Of a stretch of DNA of 64,000 nucleotides, positions 44,263-53,543 are shown one piece after another; position 1 is the first letter of the stretch; each line of letters begins with the position of its first letter. The notes beneath the pieces are model-generated. The model was given only the letters and a program-made list of their open reading frames with translations. It was not told where the DNA came from and ran no database searches. This stretch comes from Microvirga sp. VF16 (GTDB lineage Bacteria > Pseudomonadota > Alphaproteobacteria > Rhizobiales > Beijerinckiaceae). The position numbers and the translations under genes are program-made. Where the stretch lies: positions 620,001 through 684,000 of the forward strand of contig NZ_CP069354.1 in assembly GCF_016864375.1 (NCBI RefSeq). The letters run 5' to 3'.

Positions 44263-45030
44263 ATGTCAGCCCAGATCCACGCCTTTCTCTGCCTTCAGGA
44301 CAATATCGGTGTTCTGGTCCACGATCCCAACACGGGAGCCTGTGCGGCCATTGATGCGCCGGAGGAGGGGCCGATCATGGCGGCTCTCGCCAAGACTGGC
44401 TGGCAGCTCACCGACATCCTCATCACGCATCGCCATACCGATCACGTGCAGGCCATCGAGCCCTTGAAGCGCCGCACCGGCTGTCGGGTGGTGGCGCCGA
44501 TCAAGGCGCGCGAGGCGGTGCCGCATGCCGATGCCTATGTGCGCGAGGGCGATACGGTAATCGTGGGCGGCCTCCAGGCGCATGTGTGGGAAACACCGGG
44601 CCATTGCGTGGATCATGTGTCCTACTGGTTCGCGGCGGATCGCGCTCTGTTTGCCGGCGATACGCTCTTCACCCTCGGCTGCGGGCGGATGTTCGAAGGG
44701 ACTTATCCGGAATTCTGGGCCTCGCTGCAGCGCCTCGCAGCGCTCCCGGACGAGGCACGGGTCTATTGCGGGCACGATTATACACTCTCGAACGCACGCT
44801 TCGCGCTCGCCGCCGATCCGGACAACGAGGCGCTGAAGGCACGGGCGGCGGAAGCGGAAAAAGCAAAAGCGGAAGGTCGTTTCCTGGTGCCCTCGACCAT
44901 CGGCCAGGAAAAGGCGACCAATCCCTTCCTGCGGGCCGGAGAGCCTGCGCTCGCGAAATCCGTTCATAAGGAAGGAGCAAAGCCTGTGGAGGTGTTTCAG
45001 GCCTTGCGCGAATGGAAGAACAGGTTCTGA
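44263..45030 (+). CDS. gloB: hydroxyacylglutathione hydrolase (glyoxalase II)
   Basis: This 255-residue metallo-beta-lactamase-fold enzyme has the dinuclear metal motif THRHTDH (His56, His58, Asp60, His61). TPGHCVDHVSYW, FAGDTLF and YCGHDYT follow, and the C-terminal glutathione-binding domain has TNPFLRAGEP. It hydrolyses S-lactoylglutathione in methylglyoxal detoxification. Its stop codon overlaps the next gene start (TGATG), coupling it to the acetyltransferase. Confidence 0.95.
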   Translation: MSAQIHAFLCLQDNIGVLVHDPNTGACAAIDAPEEGPIMAALAKTGWQLTDILITHRHTDHVQAIEPLKRRTGCRVVAPIKAREAVPHADAYVREGDTVIVGGLQAHVWETPGHCVDHVSYWFAADRALFAGDTLFTLGCGRMFEGTYPEFWASLQRLAALPDEARVYCGHDYTLSNARFALAADPDNEALKARAAEAEKAKAEGRFLVPSTIGQEKATNPFLRAGEPALAKSVHKEGAKPVEVFQALREWKNRF

Positions 45031-45830
45031 TGAGAAGCACCATCGTGCAGGAGCGGACAACTTTCATGAACGACCACAGCCTCATCATCGGACTCGAGAG
45101 CCGTCTCGTGAATGCCTGGCCCTCGTTCGATTATCAGATCTATGACGGCTGGGTTCTCCGCCTTGCGAACGGATATTCGAAGCGCGCCAATTCCGCGACG
45201 CCTTTTCGGCCGGGTGTCGGTCTCGACGATGAGCTGATCGATTACATGATCGCCCGCTTCGTCGAGGCCAATGTGCGTCCGACCTTTCGCCTCAACGGGG
45301 TCGAGGCGCCGGGTGTCGACGAGTTGCTGAAGCAGCGCGGCTTCAAGGACATCGAGCCGACGCATGTTCTCACGGCTCCGATCAAGAACGGCGATTGCGA
45401 GATCGATCCCGAGGTGGAACTCGCGCCGCAGGTCTCCAAACGCTGGGTGCGAGCGGCGGCGGAATCCTATGGCGGCGACAAGGCCGATGACGAGATCCTG
45501 ATGAGGATCGTCTCCCGCATCCGCCAGAAGACGGCGTTCGCGACCCTCAGCCTGGATGAGAGGCCTGTGGCCTGGGGGCTCGGGGTGGTGGAGCGCGGTT
45601 ATATCGGTCTCTACGACATCGTGGTGGCGCCGGACCTGCGCGGCATCGGCCTCGGCCGCCGCGTGGTCGCGAGTCTCATGGCCTGGGGCTGCGGGCAGGG
45701 GGCGCACACCGCCTATCTCCAGGTGCGCGAAGAAAACGAGATCGCCCGCTCGCTCTACGGCGCGCTCGGCTTCGAGACCGCCTACCGGTACACCCACCGG
45801 GTCATGCCGGGACGCTCCTCTTCGGCGTAG
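45030..45830 (+). CDS. GNAT family N-acetyltransferase
   Basis: This protein is 266 residues from the ATG at 45030, which overlaps the gloB stop by one base; an ATG at 45066 is an alternative. The N-terminal half (NAWPSFDYQIYDGWVLRLANGYSKRANSATP) is typical of a two-domain GNAT subfamily. The C-terminal acetyl-CoA domain has DIVVAPDLRGIGLGRRVVASL, followed by GALGFETAYRYTHR. The substrate is unknown. A palindromic element directly follows the stop. Confidence 0.87.
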   Translation: MRSTIVQERTTFMNDHSLIIGLESRLVNAWPSFDYQIYDGWVLRLANGYSKRANSATPFRPGVGLDDELIDYMIARFVEANVRPTFRLNGVEAPGVDELLKQRGFKDIEPTHVLTAPIKNGDCEIDPEVELAPQVSKRWVRAAAESYGGDKADDEILMRIVSRIRQKTAFATLSLDERPVAWGLGVVERGYIGLYDIVVAPDLRGIGLGRRVVASLMAWGCGQGAHTAYLQVREENEIARSLYGALGFETAYRYTHRVMPGRSSSA

Positions 45831-45831
45831 G

Positions 45832-45878
45832 GCATGATTTCGGAAAAGTGGCGTTCGGTTTTCCGGCAAAAATCATGC
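45832..45878. repeat. nested palindrome in a convergent gap
   Basis: GCATGATTT (45832-45840) pairs with AAATCATGC (45870-45878), and inside it CGGAAAA (45841-45847) pairs with TTTTCCG (45859-45865). It starts two bases after the acetyltransferase stop and precedes the opposite-strand exporter stop. It shares the CGGAAAA/TTTTCCG core with the GCATCGT elements. It could serve both genes as an mRNA 3' end. Confidence 0.7.
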
Positions 45879-45899
45879 AGGATAAACTTTGGAGCTCGC

Positions 45900-46778
45900 T
45901 CAAGATCTGACAGATTCTGAGCGAGCTCCAAAGGTCGCGACCAGTGCGCCGGCCACGATGAGGCCGCAGGCGAGCGCCAGTGTCAGGGTCGGCTCCGCAT
46001 AGCCGGCCACCACCAGGAGCAGGGTCGAGAGAACTGGTGTCGCGTAGGAGGCGACGCCGAGGAAGCGGATGTCGCCGCGCTTCATGCCGATGTCCCAGAC
46101 ATAGAAGGCAGCACCCACCGGACCGAGACCGAGCGCGAGAAGAGCGAGCCATTGCGTCGTCGTCTCCGGCCAGACCGTTGTCTCGAATGCGAGATGGCAG
46201 ACGAGACTCAGGAGCGAGGTCATCAGGCAGAAGCCTGCTACCGCATCGGTCGGCACCTGGCCGAAGCGGCGGGAGAGAACCGAGTAGCCGGCCCAGACGA
46301 AGGCGGCGATGAAGGCACAGATGTAGCCGGGCATGTATTCGGCCCGCGCATCGAAGGCACCACGTCCGGCAATCAGCACCACAACGCCGGCGAAACCGAG
46401 CAGTGCTCCCACGATATGCGCCCGCCGCAGATGCTCGCCCGGCAGCAGCGAGGAGAACAGCACGATCAGAAGCGGCCAGAGATAGTTGATCAGCCCCGAT
46501 TCGGCCGGCGGCGCCCAGCGCAGAGCTGCAAAGTAGAGCGCGTGATAGCCGAAGAGGCCGCCGATGCCCAAGGCCCAGACCACCGGCTTCTGCCGCAGGG
46601 CCTTGAGGCCCTGAGGCCGTGCGATCCAGCTCACCACGCCGACCATCCCGCCGACAAGGAAGGTCATGGCGGCAAGTTGGAAGGGGGGAATCGTGCCCGT
46701 CGCCGCCGTGAACAGGGCAAGCAGGGACCAGAGCAGGATGGCGATGAGGCCGATGGTGGTGGCGGTGCGAGTCGTCAT
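45900..46778 (-). CDS. EamA/YddG-like exporter
   Basis: This 292-residue DMT transporter has ten hydrophobic segments in two EamA halves. The N-terminal TTIGLIAILLWSLLALFTA and FQLAAMTFLVGG resemble YddG, an aromatic amino-acid exporter. GLINYLWPLLIVLFSSLLPGE is also characteristic. It is in the inner membrane, and the substrate is inferred only by family. I chose the ATG at 46778; an in-frame GTG lies at 46787. Confidence 0.88.
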   Translation of the reverse strand: MTTRTATTIGLIAILLWSLLALFTAATGTIPPFQLAAMTFLVGGMVGVVSWIARPQGLKALRQKPVVWALGIGGLFGYHALYFAALRWAPPAESGLINYLWPLLIVLFSSLLPGEHLRRAHIVGALLGFAGVVVLIAGRGAFDARAEYMPGYICAFIAAFVWAGYSVLSRRFGQVPTDAVAGFCLMTSLLSLVCHLAFETTVWPETTTQWLALLALGLGPVGAAFYVWDIGMKRGDIRFLGVASYATPVLSTLLLVVAGYAEPTLTLALACGLIVAGALVATFGARSESVRS

Positions 46779-46840
46779 GGCCGCCACCTACCACGACTTT
46801 CCCGAAGTAGCGAAACTCCAGGAGCCGAAATGTCAGGACT

Positions 46841-47587
46841 TCAGTAAGTTGTGCGCCCGCCGCTGAGATCGAAGGTGGCGGCCGTGGTGAAGGAGTTCTC
46901 CTCGGAGAGCATCCAGACGACCATCGCGGCGATCTCGTGCAGTTCGGCGAAACGGTCTCTCGGGATGCGCACGCGCATGTATTCGATGAATTCCGGCGTC
47001 AGCGAATCGAGGATCTTCGTCTTGGCGGTGGTGGGCGTGATGCAGTTCACGGCAATGCCGGTCTTGGCCAGTTCTTTCCCCAAAGACTTGGTGAGACCGA
47101 TGATGCCGGCCTTCGCGGCGCTGTAGGCGGCGAGGTTCGGATTTCCCTCCTTACCCGCAACAGATGAAATGTTGACGACGCGGCCGTAATTGTTCTCCTG
47201 CATGATCGGCACGATGGAGCGACAGCAATTGAAGGTGCCGGTGAGGTTGACCTCGACGACATTGCGCCACTCCTCGACGGAATATTCGGCCAGCGGCTTG
47301 ACCGGTCCCGTGATCCCGGCGCCATTCACCAAGCCGTCGATGCGTCCGAAAGCAGCGCGGGTTTGTTGCGTGGCGTGCTCGACGGAGAGGCAGTCAGACA
47401 CGTCGACGCTCAGCCCGATGCAATCCTTCGAGAGTGCGGCGGCACTGGCTTGGGATTCTTCAAGGCGAAGATCCCAGATGGCGACTCTGGCGCCCGATTG
47501 CACGAGGCGCTCCCCGATTGCATAGCCTATGCCGCGAGCACCTCCTGTGATCACGACGGTTTTGCCCGCCATGTCGATGCGGTTCAT
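46841..47587 (-). CDS. short-chain dehydrogenase/reductase
   Basis: This 248-residue classical SDR has the cofactor motif VITGGARGIGYAIG, NGAGIT, a Ser in NISSVAG, and the catalytic YSAAKAG. The C-terminal DLSGGRTTY replaces the usual VDGG end. It is a FabG-like oxidoreductase of unknown substrate. It lies downstream of phaB on the same strand, 87 bp away, with a hairpin in between, so it may be read with the PHA genes at a lower level. Confidence 0.9.
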   Translation of the reverse strand: MNRIDMAGKTVVITGGARGIGYAIGERLVQSGARVAIWDLRLEESQASAAALSKDCIGLSVDVSDCLSVEHATQQTRAAFGRIDGLVNGAGITGPVKPLAEYSVEEWRNVVEVNLTGTFNCCRSIVPIMQENNYGRVVNISSVAGKEGNPNLAAYSAAKAGIIGLTKSLGKELAKTGIAVNCITPTTAKTKILDSLTPEFIEYMRVRIPRDRFAELHEIAAMVVWMLSEENSFTTAATFDLSGGRTTY

Positions 47588-47629
47588 CCTCACGTTCTCC
47601 GTGTTGCAGGCAGGATCCAGCGCATCAGA

Positions 47630-47659
47630 CCCGGAGCGCAGTGTGGAACTGCGTCCGGG
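47630..47659 (-). repeat. hairpin between phaB and the downstream SDR gene
   Basis: CCCGGAGCGCAG (47630-47641) pairs with CTGCGTCCGGG (47649-47659), one base bulged, loop TGTGGAA. There is no T-run. It may attenuate or stabilise the phaB mRNA 3' end, and may be a short member of the dispersed repeats. Confidence 0.5.
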
Positions 47660-47674
47660 ACGACACTCTGCGCG

Positions 47675-48400
47675 TCAGGCCATGTACTGTCCGCCATTGA
47701 TGGACAGGGTCGAGCCGGTGACGAAGCCGGCCTCGTCGGAGGCCAGGAACAGCACGCTGCGGGCGATCTCCTCCGCCTCGCCGAGGCGGCCGACGGGAAT
47801 GAGCGGCAGGATCTTCGACTTGAGCACCTCTTCGGGCACCGCCTTCACCATCTCGGTGGCGATGTAGCCCGGCGCGATCACGTTGACGGTGACGCCCTTG
47901 TTGGCATTCTCCTGCGCCAGTGCCTTGGCGAAGCCGATCACGCCGGCCTTGGCGGCGGAGTAGTTCGCCTGTCCCATCTGGCCCTTCTGGCCGTTGATGG
48001 ACGAGATGATGATGATGCGCCCAAAGCCGCGCTCGCGCATGCCCTCGATCACCGGGCGCGTGCAGGTGAACATGGAATCGAGATTGGTGCGGATGACGGC
48101 GGACCACTGATCGAAGGTCATCTTGTGGAACATGCCGTCGCGGGTGATGCCGGCGTTGTTGACCAGGATGTCGACCGGTCCGAGTTCGGCCGCCACCGCC
48201 TTGATCCCGCTCTCGCAGGAGGCGGCGTCGGAGACGTCGAACTTGAAGACCGGAATGCCGGTCTCAGCTTTGAACTGGTTGGCGGCTTCGTCATTGCCGC
48301 CGTAATTCGCGGCAACCGTGTAGCCTGCGTCTTTCAAGCCTTTCGAGATCGCGGCACCGATGCCGCGGGTGCCACCGGTGACCAATGCAACGCGCGCCAT
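47675..48400 (-). CDS. phaB: acetoacetyl-CoA reductase
   Basis: This 241-residue NADPH-dependent SDR has the PhaB signature ITRDGMFHKMTFDQWSAVI. The cofactor motif is VTGGTRGIGAAIS, with NNAG and the catalytic residues Ser134, Tyr147 and Lys151 (QANYSAAKAG). ISSINGQKGQMGQ is characteristic of PhaB against FabG. It reduces acetoacetyl-CoA to (R)-3-hydroxybutyryl-CoA for polyhydroxybutyrate. It lies 173 bp downstream of phaA on the same strand. Confidence 0.95.
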   Translation of the reverse strand: MARVALVTGGTRGIGAAISKGLKDAGYTVAANYGGNDEAANQFKAETGIPVFKFDVSDAASCESGIKAVAAELGPVDILVNNAGITRDGMFHKMTFDQWSAVIRTNLDSMFTCTRPVIEGMRERGFGRIIIISSINGQKGQMGQANYSAAKAGVIGFAKALAQENANKGVTVNVIAPGYIATEMVKAVPEEVLKSKILPLIPVGRLGEAEEIARSVLFLASDEAGFVTGSTLSINGGQYMA

Positions 48401-48520
48401 GCTGTTTCCTTCCCAAGACCATTCCCGTGCGGATCTCTCAGGGATCCATTCGTCGTGAGACGATCGGTTTCAAACCGCCTCACAACATAGCTTAGGATAT
48501 TTGACAGAACGGGGAAGGGT

Positions 48521-48546
48521 GAGGCCCCGGAATTTCCCGGAGCCTC
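48521..48546 (-). repeat. hairpin between phaA and phaB
   Basis: GAGGCCCCGG (48521-48530) pairs with CCGGAGCCTC (48537-48546) with one mismatch and a 6-nt loop. It lies shortly after the phaA stop. There is no T-run, so partial termination or 3' stabilisation is likelier than a full terminator. Confidence 0.5.
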
Positions 48547-48573
48547 GTCAAGTTTTTTGGCGCGAGGCAGCTT

Positions 48574-49752
48574 TTAGCGCTCGAGGCACATGGCGACGCC
48601 CATGCCGCCGCCGATGCAGAGAGTGGCCAGGCCCTTCTTGGCGTTGCGCCGGCCCATCTCGTGCAACAGGGTCACGAGCACGCGGGCGCCCGAGGCGCCG
48701 ATCGGATGGCCGATGGCGATGGCGCCGCCATTCACGTTCACGATCGACGGATCCCAGCCCATGTCTTTGTTGACCGCGAGCGCCTGGGCCGCGAAGGCCT
48801 CGTTCGCTTCGACGAGCTCAAGATCGGACACCTTCCAGCCGGCCTTTTCCAGCGCCTTGCGCGAGGACGGGATCGGGCCGGTGCCCATGATCGCCGGATC
48901 GACGCCGGCGGTCGCCCAGGAGGCGATGCGGGCAAGCGGGGTCAGGCCGCGCTTCTCGGCCTCGGCCTCCGTCATCAGCACGATGGCGGCCGCGCCGTCA
49001 TTGATGCCCGAGGCATTGCCGGCCGTGACCGTGCCGTCCTTCGAGAAAGCCGGCCGCAGCTTGGCGAGAGACTCGACGGTGGTGCCGGCGCGGATGTACT
49101 CGTCCTGATCGACCACGATGTCGCCCTTGCGGGTCGCGATCGTCACCGGCGTAATCTCGTCCTTGAAGCGGCCTTCCTTCTGCGCCGCCTCGGCCTTGTT
49201 CTGGGAGGCGGTGGCAAACTGATCCTGCTCCTCGCGGGTGAGCTGCCAGCGCTGGGCCACGTTCTCGGCGGTGTTGCCCATGTGGTAGCCGTTGAAGGCG
49301 TCCATCAGGCCGTCTTTCAGCATGGTGTCGACGAGCTTGAAGTCGCCCATCTTGGTGCCGGCGCGCATATGCGCGGCGTGCGGCGCCAGCGACATCGATT
49401 CCTGGCCGCCGGCCACGATGATGCTGGCATCGCCGTTGGCGATCTGCTGCATGCCGATGGCGACCGTGCGCAGGCCGGAGCCGCAGAGCTGGTTGAGCGC
49501 CCAGGCGGTCTTTTCCTGCGGCACGCCACCGGCCATGGCGGCCTGCCGGGCCGGGTTCTGGCCCTGGCCGGCAGTGAGGATCTGGCCGAGGATGACCTCG
49601 TCCACGTCCCCGCCTTCGACCTTGGCGCGCTCGAGGGCCGCCCTGATGGCCACCGCGCCGAGCTCATGGGCCGGCGTGTTGGCGAAGGCGCCGTTGAACG
49701 AGCCGACGGGGGTGCGCGCCGCGCCGACGATAACGATGCTGTCTCGGGCCAT
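48574..49752 (-). CDS. phaA: acetyl-CoA acetyltransferase (beta-ketothiolase)
   Basis: This 392-residue biosynthetic thiolase has nucleophile Cys90 ([10 protein letters not shown]). The catalytic His lies in [15 protein letters not shown] and the second Cys in [14 protein letters not shown]. It condenses two acetyl-CoA into acetoacetyl-CoA, the first step to polyhydroxybutyrate. The ATG at 49752 is preceded by GAGAGAGGA. It is divergent from phaR, whose product is the expected regulator; no PHA synthase gene is in the window. Confidence 0.96.
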   Translation of the reverse strand: MARDSIVIVGAARTPVGSFNGAFANTPAHELGAVAIRAALERAKVEGGDVDEVILGQILTAGQGQNPARQAAMAGGVPQEKTAWALNQLCGSGLRTVAIGMQQIANGDASIIVAGGQESMSLAPHAAHMRAGTKMGDFKLVDTMLKDGLMDAFNGYHMGNTAENVAQRWQLTREEQDQFATASQNKAEAAQKEGRFKDEITPVTIATRKGDIVVDQDEYIRAGTTVESLAKLRPAFSKDGTVTAGNASGINDGAAAIVLMTEAEAEKRGLTPLARIASWATAGVDPAIMGTGPIPSSRKALEKAGWKVSDLELVEANEAFAAQALAVNKDMGWDPSIVNVNGGAIAIGHPIGASGARVLVTLLHEMGRRNAKKGLATLCIGGGMGVAMCLER

Positions 49753-49987
49753 TCCTCTCTCTCCTGTGCTGATGATTTGACGTTGGAATGAATGTAGGGC
49801 TCGCCTGATCAAATCCCCAGAGGGTGGGATGTCAAGGATCGGTTCGTGCAGCCCAGCCCCGCGTGCCTTAGACTTTTGGCGCTTTGATCGTTCGGCATAA
49901 GGCTTATAATCATTGAACGCTGGCATCCCGCGGATCGGGATGAAGGATGCTGGGCACGGTGAATCTCCCGGGAGTGTATCGGGCAAC

Positions 49988-50563
49988 ATGGCGACGGACA
50001 AACAACCGACTGTCATCAAGAAATATGCCAACCGCCGCCTCTATCACACGGGTACTTCGACCTACGTGACGCTGGAAGATCTGGCCGGCATGGTGCGCAA
50101 GGGCGAGGACTTCGTGGTCTATGACGCGAAGTCGGGCGAGGAGATCACCCGCTCGGTCCTGGCCCAGATCATCTTCGAGCAGGAGAACAAGGAGGGCCCG
50201 AACCTCTTGCCCGTCACGGTGTTGCGCCAGCTCATCCGCTTCTACGGCGACAGCATGCAGGCGCTGGTGCCGAGCTATCTCGAATTCTCCATGAACAACC
50301 TGTCTCAGGAGCAGCAGAAGCTCCGGGAGCAGATGGCCCAGGCCTTCGGCCCGGGAGCCTTCCAGGCCATGGAGGAACAGGTGCGCAAGAATATGGGCTT
50401 CTTCACGGAAGCCATGCGCATGTTCTCGCCGTTCCCTCAAGCCTCGTCGGGTGCGTCCGAGACGAAGTCCTCTGCGAAGGGTGAGGAAACGAACGATCTC
50501 GATCATCTGAAGCAGCAGATGGCCGACATGCAGGCCAAGCTCGACAAGCTGGCGAGCAAGTAG
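49988..50563 (+). CDS. phaR: polyhydroxyalkanoate synthesis regulator PhaR
   Basis: This 191-residue PhaR has the PHB/PHA accumulation DNA-binding domain ([20 protein letters not shown], about residues 9-70). The second conserved segment, ending [15 protein letters not shown], follows. The C-terminal coiled coil ([18 protein letters not shown]) probably supports oligomers. PhaR senses PHA granules and represses phasin and related genes. It is divergent from phaA with 235 bp between starts. Confidence 0.94.
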   Translation: MATDKQPTVIKKYANRRLYHTGTSTYVTLEDLAGMVRKGEDFVVYDAKSGEEITRSVLAQIIFEQENKEGPNLLPVTVLRQLIRFYGDSMQALVPSYLEFSMNNLSQEQQKLREQMAQAFGPGAFQAMEEQVRKNMGFFTEAMRMFSPFPQASSGASETKSSAKGEETNDLDHLKQQMADMQAKLDKLASK

Positions 50564-50572
50564 CGCTGATTT

Positions 50573-52204
50573 TTAGCCGCGCGCCTTCTTCAGCATCTGA
50601 TGCAGCGTCGAGGGCTGCAGCAGCGCTTTGGGCTCACCGAACAATCCGCCCTGCAAATAATCCACGCCCCAGGACGTCAGCAGGCGGGCGGTCACCTCGT
50701 CGTCCACCCAATCCGCCGCGGTGGCGATGCCGAGATGCTGAGCCATGTCGATGAGAGTTCGGACATGGAGGCGGTCATCGGTCGAGCGCTTGAGCGGCTG
50801 GATGAAGACGCCGTCGATTTTGAGAAGATCGACGGGCAGCATCTGCAACTGGGGAGGCGTCACATAACCTGCGCCAAACCCGGTCAGCGCGAGTCCGATG
50901 CCCAACGCCTTCATGGCATGGAGACGGCCCAGGGTCTTCCGGCACTCGGCCAGGGCAGCCTCTGGGATTTCGATGACGAGCCGCGACTCGATGCCGGGGC
51001 GAGCGCCGAGATGGGCTGCCAGCATGGGCAGCCATTCGGTATCCTGCAGGGTTTTGGCCGAGACCGGCAGCGCCAAACGCACGCCCGGGTGATCCTTCAG
51101 ATGATCGGCCGCCAGCTCCAGCGTGCGCCCATCGACGAGGAGGGGGAGGTTTGCCTCCTTCAGCCCCGGCGCCGGGCCAAGCGGGACCGTATGGCCTTCG
51201 GAGCTTGAGAGCGAGGCGCAGGCCTGCATCAGGGCGGGAGCACGGCTTCGGGCCTCCACCATCGGCTGGTAGGCGAGGGTCAGGCTACGGCCGTTGAGGG
51301 CAGCAACCCAATCGAATGGCGCCTGTTCGGCCGCCGGTGAGGGCACTTTCGAACGCGCATCATAGAGTTTACAGATCTCTCCACGCTCCAGGCCCGAGGC
51401 CAGAGCCTGCTCGGCAAAGCGCAGCAGCTTCGTGGCCTTGAAGGTGTGATCCGGGGCGCAGGCAGCGCCCAGATGGAGCGAGGCACCGGCCGGGTGATCC
51501 TTCACGAGACTGGAGAGCCGCCTCATGGCACTCACCGCATCCGAGGCTGGGCAGCAGGTCAGGGTCAGGGCAAAGCGGTGGGGACTGAGAACAGTGAAGA
51601 GATCGTGGCGACGCATCATTGGGCGCACCTTCCGGGCGATCACCGCCATGGAATCGGCCTCGTCATCGTCGAGCGCGCCGACGATCAGGGTGCAGGTCTG
51701 GGATGCCCGCAGCGCCTCATTGATGCCGTTCTGAATGCTGCACAGAAGCTTCGAGCGCCGCTTCAGCATCTCAGGCAGCAGATCCCGTGCCCCCGAAGCC
51801 GGATCGAAACGCAGCTGGCCGCGGGCGAAGGCCGGGCGGCCCTGGACATCCGGCTGCCAGCGGCCCGCATCCTCGACCATCACCACCTGGTCTGGCTCGA
51901 AGCGCAGGGCATAGCGGGTCTCATATGCGCCACCCGCGCCCTCACCGATGGCATCCTGGCGGGACAGGCCACAACCGGGCTCGACCAGTTGGGAGAAGGC
52001 ATGTCCGGTCCTCGGCAGGTCTCTCGACGACAGGCCGAGCGCCTCGGCGGCACCGGGGCCCCAGGTCAGGGCGTCGGAGATCATGTCCCAGGCGTAGATG
52101 ACGCCCGCAAGAGGGGAGCGGGAAGTGCGTGAGGCTTGGCGTTGGCGCGATGATCGGGATACGCCCTTGAAAAGTCCCGTCCGCCCCTGCCCCTTCGTCG
52201 CCAT
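50573..52204 (-). CDS. degenerate GGDEF/EAL protein, probably catalytically inactive
   Basis: This 543-residue protein has a PAS-like N-terminus (VIYAWDMISDALTWGPGAAEALGL, about 35-60). A GGDEF-like middle without a GGDEF motif follows, then a C-terminal EAL-like domain (about 310-540). Expected catalytic features are lost: the EAL motif reads APALMQ, DDFG reads TGFG, and AEGVE reads ADWVD. LKIDGVFI and the YLQGGLFG end keep the fold recognisable. It is probably a sensor or scaffold, possibly binding c-di-GMP, rather than a phosphodiesterase. It is convergent with phaR, nine bp apart. The start at 52204 gives MATKGQGRTG. Confidence 0.82.
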   Translation of the reverse strand: MATKGQGRTGLFKGVSRSSRQRQASRTSRSPLAGVIYAWDMISDALTWGPGAAEALGLSSRDLPRTGHAFSQLVEPGCGLSRQDAIGEGAGGAYETRYALRFEPDQVVMVEDAGRWQPDVQGRPAFARGQLRFDPASGARDLLPEMLKRRSKLLCSIQNGINEALRASQTCTLIVGALDDDEADSMAVIARKVRPMMRRHDLFTVLSPHRFALTLTCCPASDAVSAMRRLSSLVKDHPAGASLHLGAACAPDHTFKATKLLRFAEQALASGLERGEICKLYDARSKVPSPAAEQAPFDWVAALNGRSLTLAYQPMVEARSRAPALMQACASLSSSEGHTVPLGPAPGLKEANLPLLVDGRTLELAADHLKDHPGVRLALPVSAKTLQDTEWLPMLAAHLGARPGIESRLVIEIPEAALAECRKTLGRLHAMKALGIGLALTGFGAGYVTPPQLQMLPVDLLKIDGVFIQPLKRSTDDRLHVRTLIDMAQHLGIATAADWVDDEVTARLLTSWGVDYLQGGLFGEPKALLQPSTLHQMLKKARG

Positions 52205-52361
52205 CACACTCACCCTCGAATTACGCACGGATCGGGGGTGGCTAAAGGCGCCTTTTCGCAGGCCTGACCAAACCCCCGGAACCCAAGGATGCAGGATCGG
52301 CCTTCAGGCTTAATGAAGGGTAAAAAGTGATGGAAAATCAGGGCGTTTGGGGATTGTGGGC

Positions 52362-52391
52362 ATAAAAAAACCGGCGCTCAAGGCGCCGGTT
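52362..52391 (-). terminator. rho-independent terminator of rpmF
   Basis: AACCGGCGC (52369-52377) pairs with GCGCCGGTT (52383-52391); on the minus strand a run of seven T (A 52364-52370) follows. It is 24 bp past the rpmF stop. Confidence 0.93.
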
Positions 52392-52415
52392 CGGATCATT
52401 GCTCGTCGCGTCAGA

Positions 52416-52601
52416 TTACGCGTCGGTCTTCACCTTCAGGACCTGACGGCCACGGTACATGCCGGTCTTCAGGTCAACATGGTGAGGACGGCGCAGCTCG
52501 CCGGAATCCTTGTCCTCGATGTAGGTCGGGGCCTTCAAGGCATCCGCGGAGCGACGCATTCCGCGCCGCGAAGGCGACGTTTTTCTTTTTGGAACGGCCA
52601 T
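52416..52601 (-). CDS. rpmF: 50S ribosomal protein L32
   Basis: This 61-residue L32 has the signature [17 protein letters not shown] and the C-terminal [17 protein letters not shown]. The alphaproteobacterial form lacks the zinc Cys pairs seen in some L32, as here. The ATG at 52601 gives the family N-terminus. The gene is monocistronic with a strong terminator, between mtgA and the EAL-like gene on the same strand. Confidence 0.96.
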   Translation of the reverse strand: MAVPKRKTSPSRRGMRRSADALKAPTYIEDKDSGELRRPHHVDLKTGMYRGRQVLKVKTDA

Positions 52602-52753
52602 ATCTCGTCTCCGGTTAAAATAGCGGAGCGCCCGCTCAACCGGGGAACGCTCACATCTCAAACTTGATGAGGTTGCGCCTCATACAAGGTCTTTGGGCAA
52701 ATATCTAGCCCCTCAAAGCAATCCGAAGGTTTTTCGTTGCCGCAGGGAGTCTT

Positions 52754-53440
52754 TTAAGGTTTCAGGCAGTCACTGAAGGGCGCAGCTCTCTCCATGCGCG
52801 CCTGCAACTGCCCCGCCAGGGCTCGATGGCCGGGCCTTGGGCGAGCCGGATTGCGGACCAGGGGATTGGGCAGAGCCCGCGCCATCAGGGCCGCTTCCTG
52901 GCGGGTCAGGTTCTTGGCCGACTTGCGGAAATACTTTTGGGCGGCCGCCTCGGCTCCGAAAACCCCGTCACCCCATTCGGCGATGTTAAGATACACCTCC
53001 ATCATCTTCCGCTTCGACCAGATCAGATCGAGGTAGAGCGCGACCGGGATCTCAAGGCCCTTGCGGACATAGGAGCGGCTCGGCCACAGAAAGAGGTTTT
53101 TCGCCACCTGCATGGGGATGGTCGAGGCTCCTCGGGACGGCCCATCCTCATCAGCCGCTTCCACCACGTCCCAAAGGGCATCCCAGTCGACGCCGTTATG
53201 GTCGCAGAAGCGACTGTCCTCGGCGGTCATGACGGCGAGCGGCAGGCTGGGCGAGATCTCGTCGAGGCGGACGAAATCCCGCTCGACCGGCTGCAGCGTG
53301 AGCCAGCGGCCGAGCATCAGGGTTGAGACCGGTGGCACGGCCCAGTACAAAAGGCCTAGCCAAAAGACCGCGCCGACCCATAAGAGGATGAGACCAAGAC
53401 CGATCTGAACGAGGCGGCGGAAAATGCGGGTGACCGTCAT
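52754..53440 (-). CDS. mtgA: monofunctional peptidoglycan glycosyltransferase
   Basis: This 228-residue protein has one N-terminal membrane helix (LGLILLWVGAVFWLGLLYW), then a GT51 domain. The catalytic Glu is Glu74 (MTAEDSRFCDHNGVDW). Further motifs are RGASTIPMQVAKNLFLW and RKMMEVYLNIAEWGDGVFG. It polymerises lipid II glycan chains without a transpeptidase domain. I chose the ATG at 53440; an in-frame ATG at 53545 would overlap head-to-head with the ispA start. Confidence 0.94.
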   Translation of the reverse strand: MTVTRIFRRLVQIGLGLILLWVGAVFWLGLLYWAVPPVSTLMLGRWLTLQPVERDFVRLDEISPSLPLAVMTAEDSRFCDHNGVDWDALWDVVEAADEDGPSRGASTIPMQVAKNLFLWPSRSYVRKGLEIPVALYLDLIWSKRKMMEVYLNIAEWGDGVFGAEAAAQKYFRKSAKNLTRQEAALMARALPNPLVRNPARPRPGHRALAGQLQARMERAAPFSDCLKP

Positions 53441-53543
53441 CGGCTCCCGCGACCGTCCCGACCGCAGCGTCCATTTCGGCTTCCATCGTTCACCGGCATT
53501 CCCCTCGGACGGGGCGGTAGCCCCTTCCGTATTCAGGCTCGTC

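Noticed and set aside
31201..45878. Palindromes as tRNA or attachment-site candidates
   Set aside because: None folds into a cloverleaf and no integrase or tRNA gene is nearby; they fit dispersed repeats or terminators.
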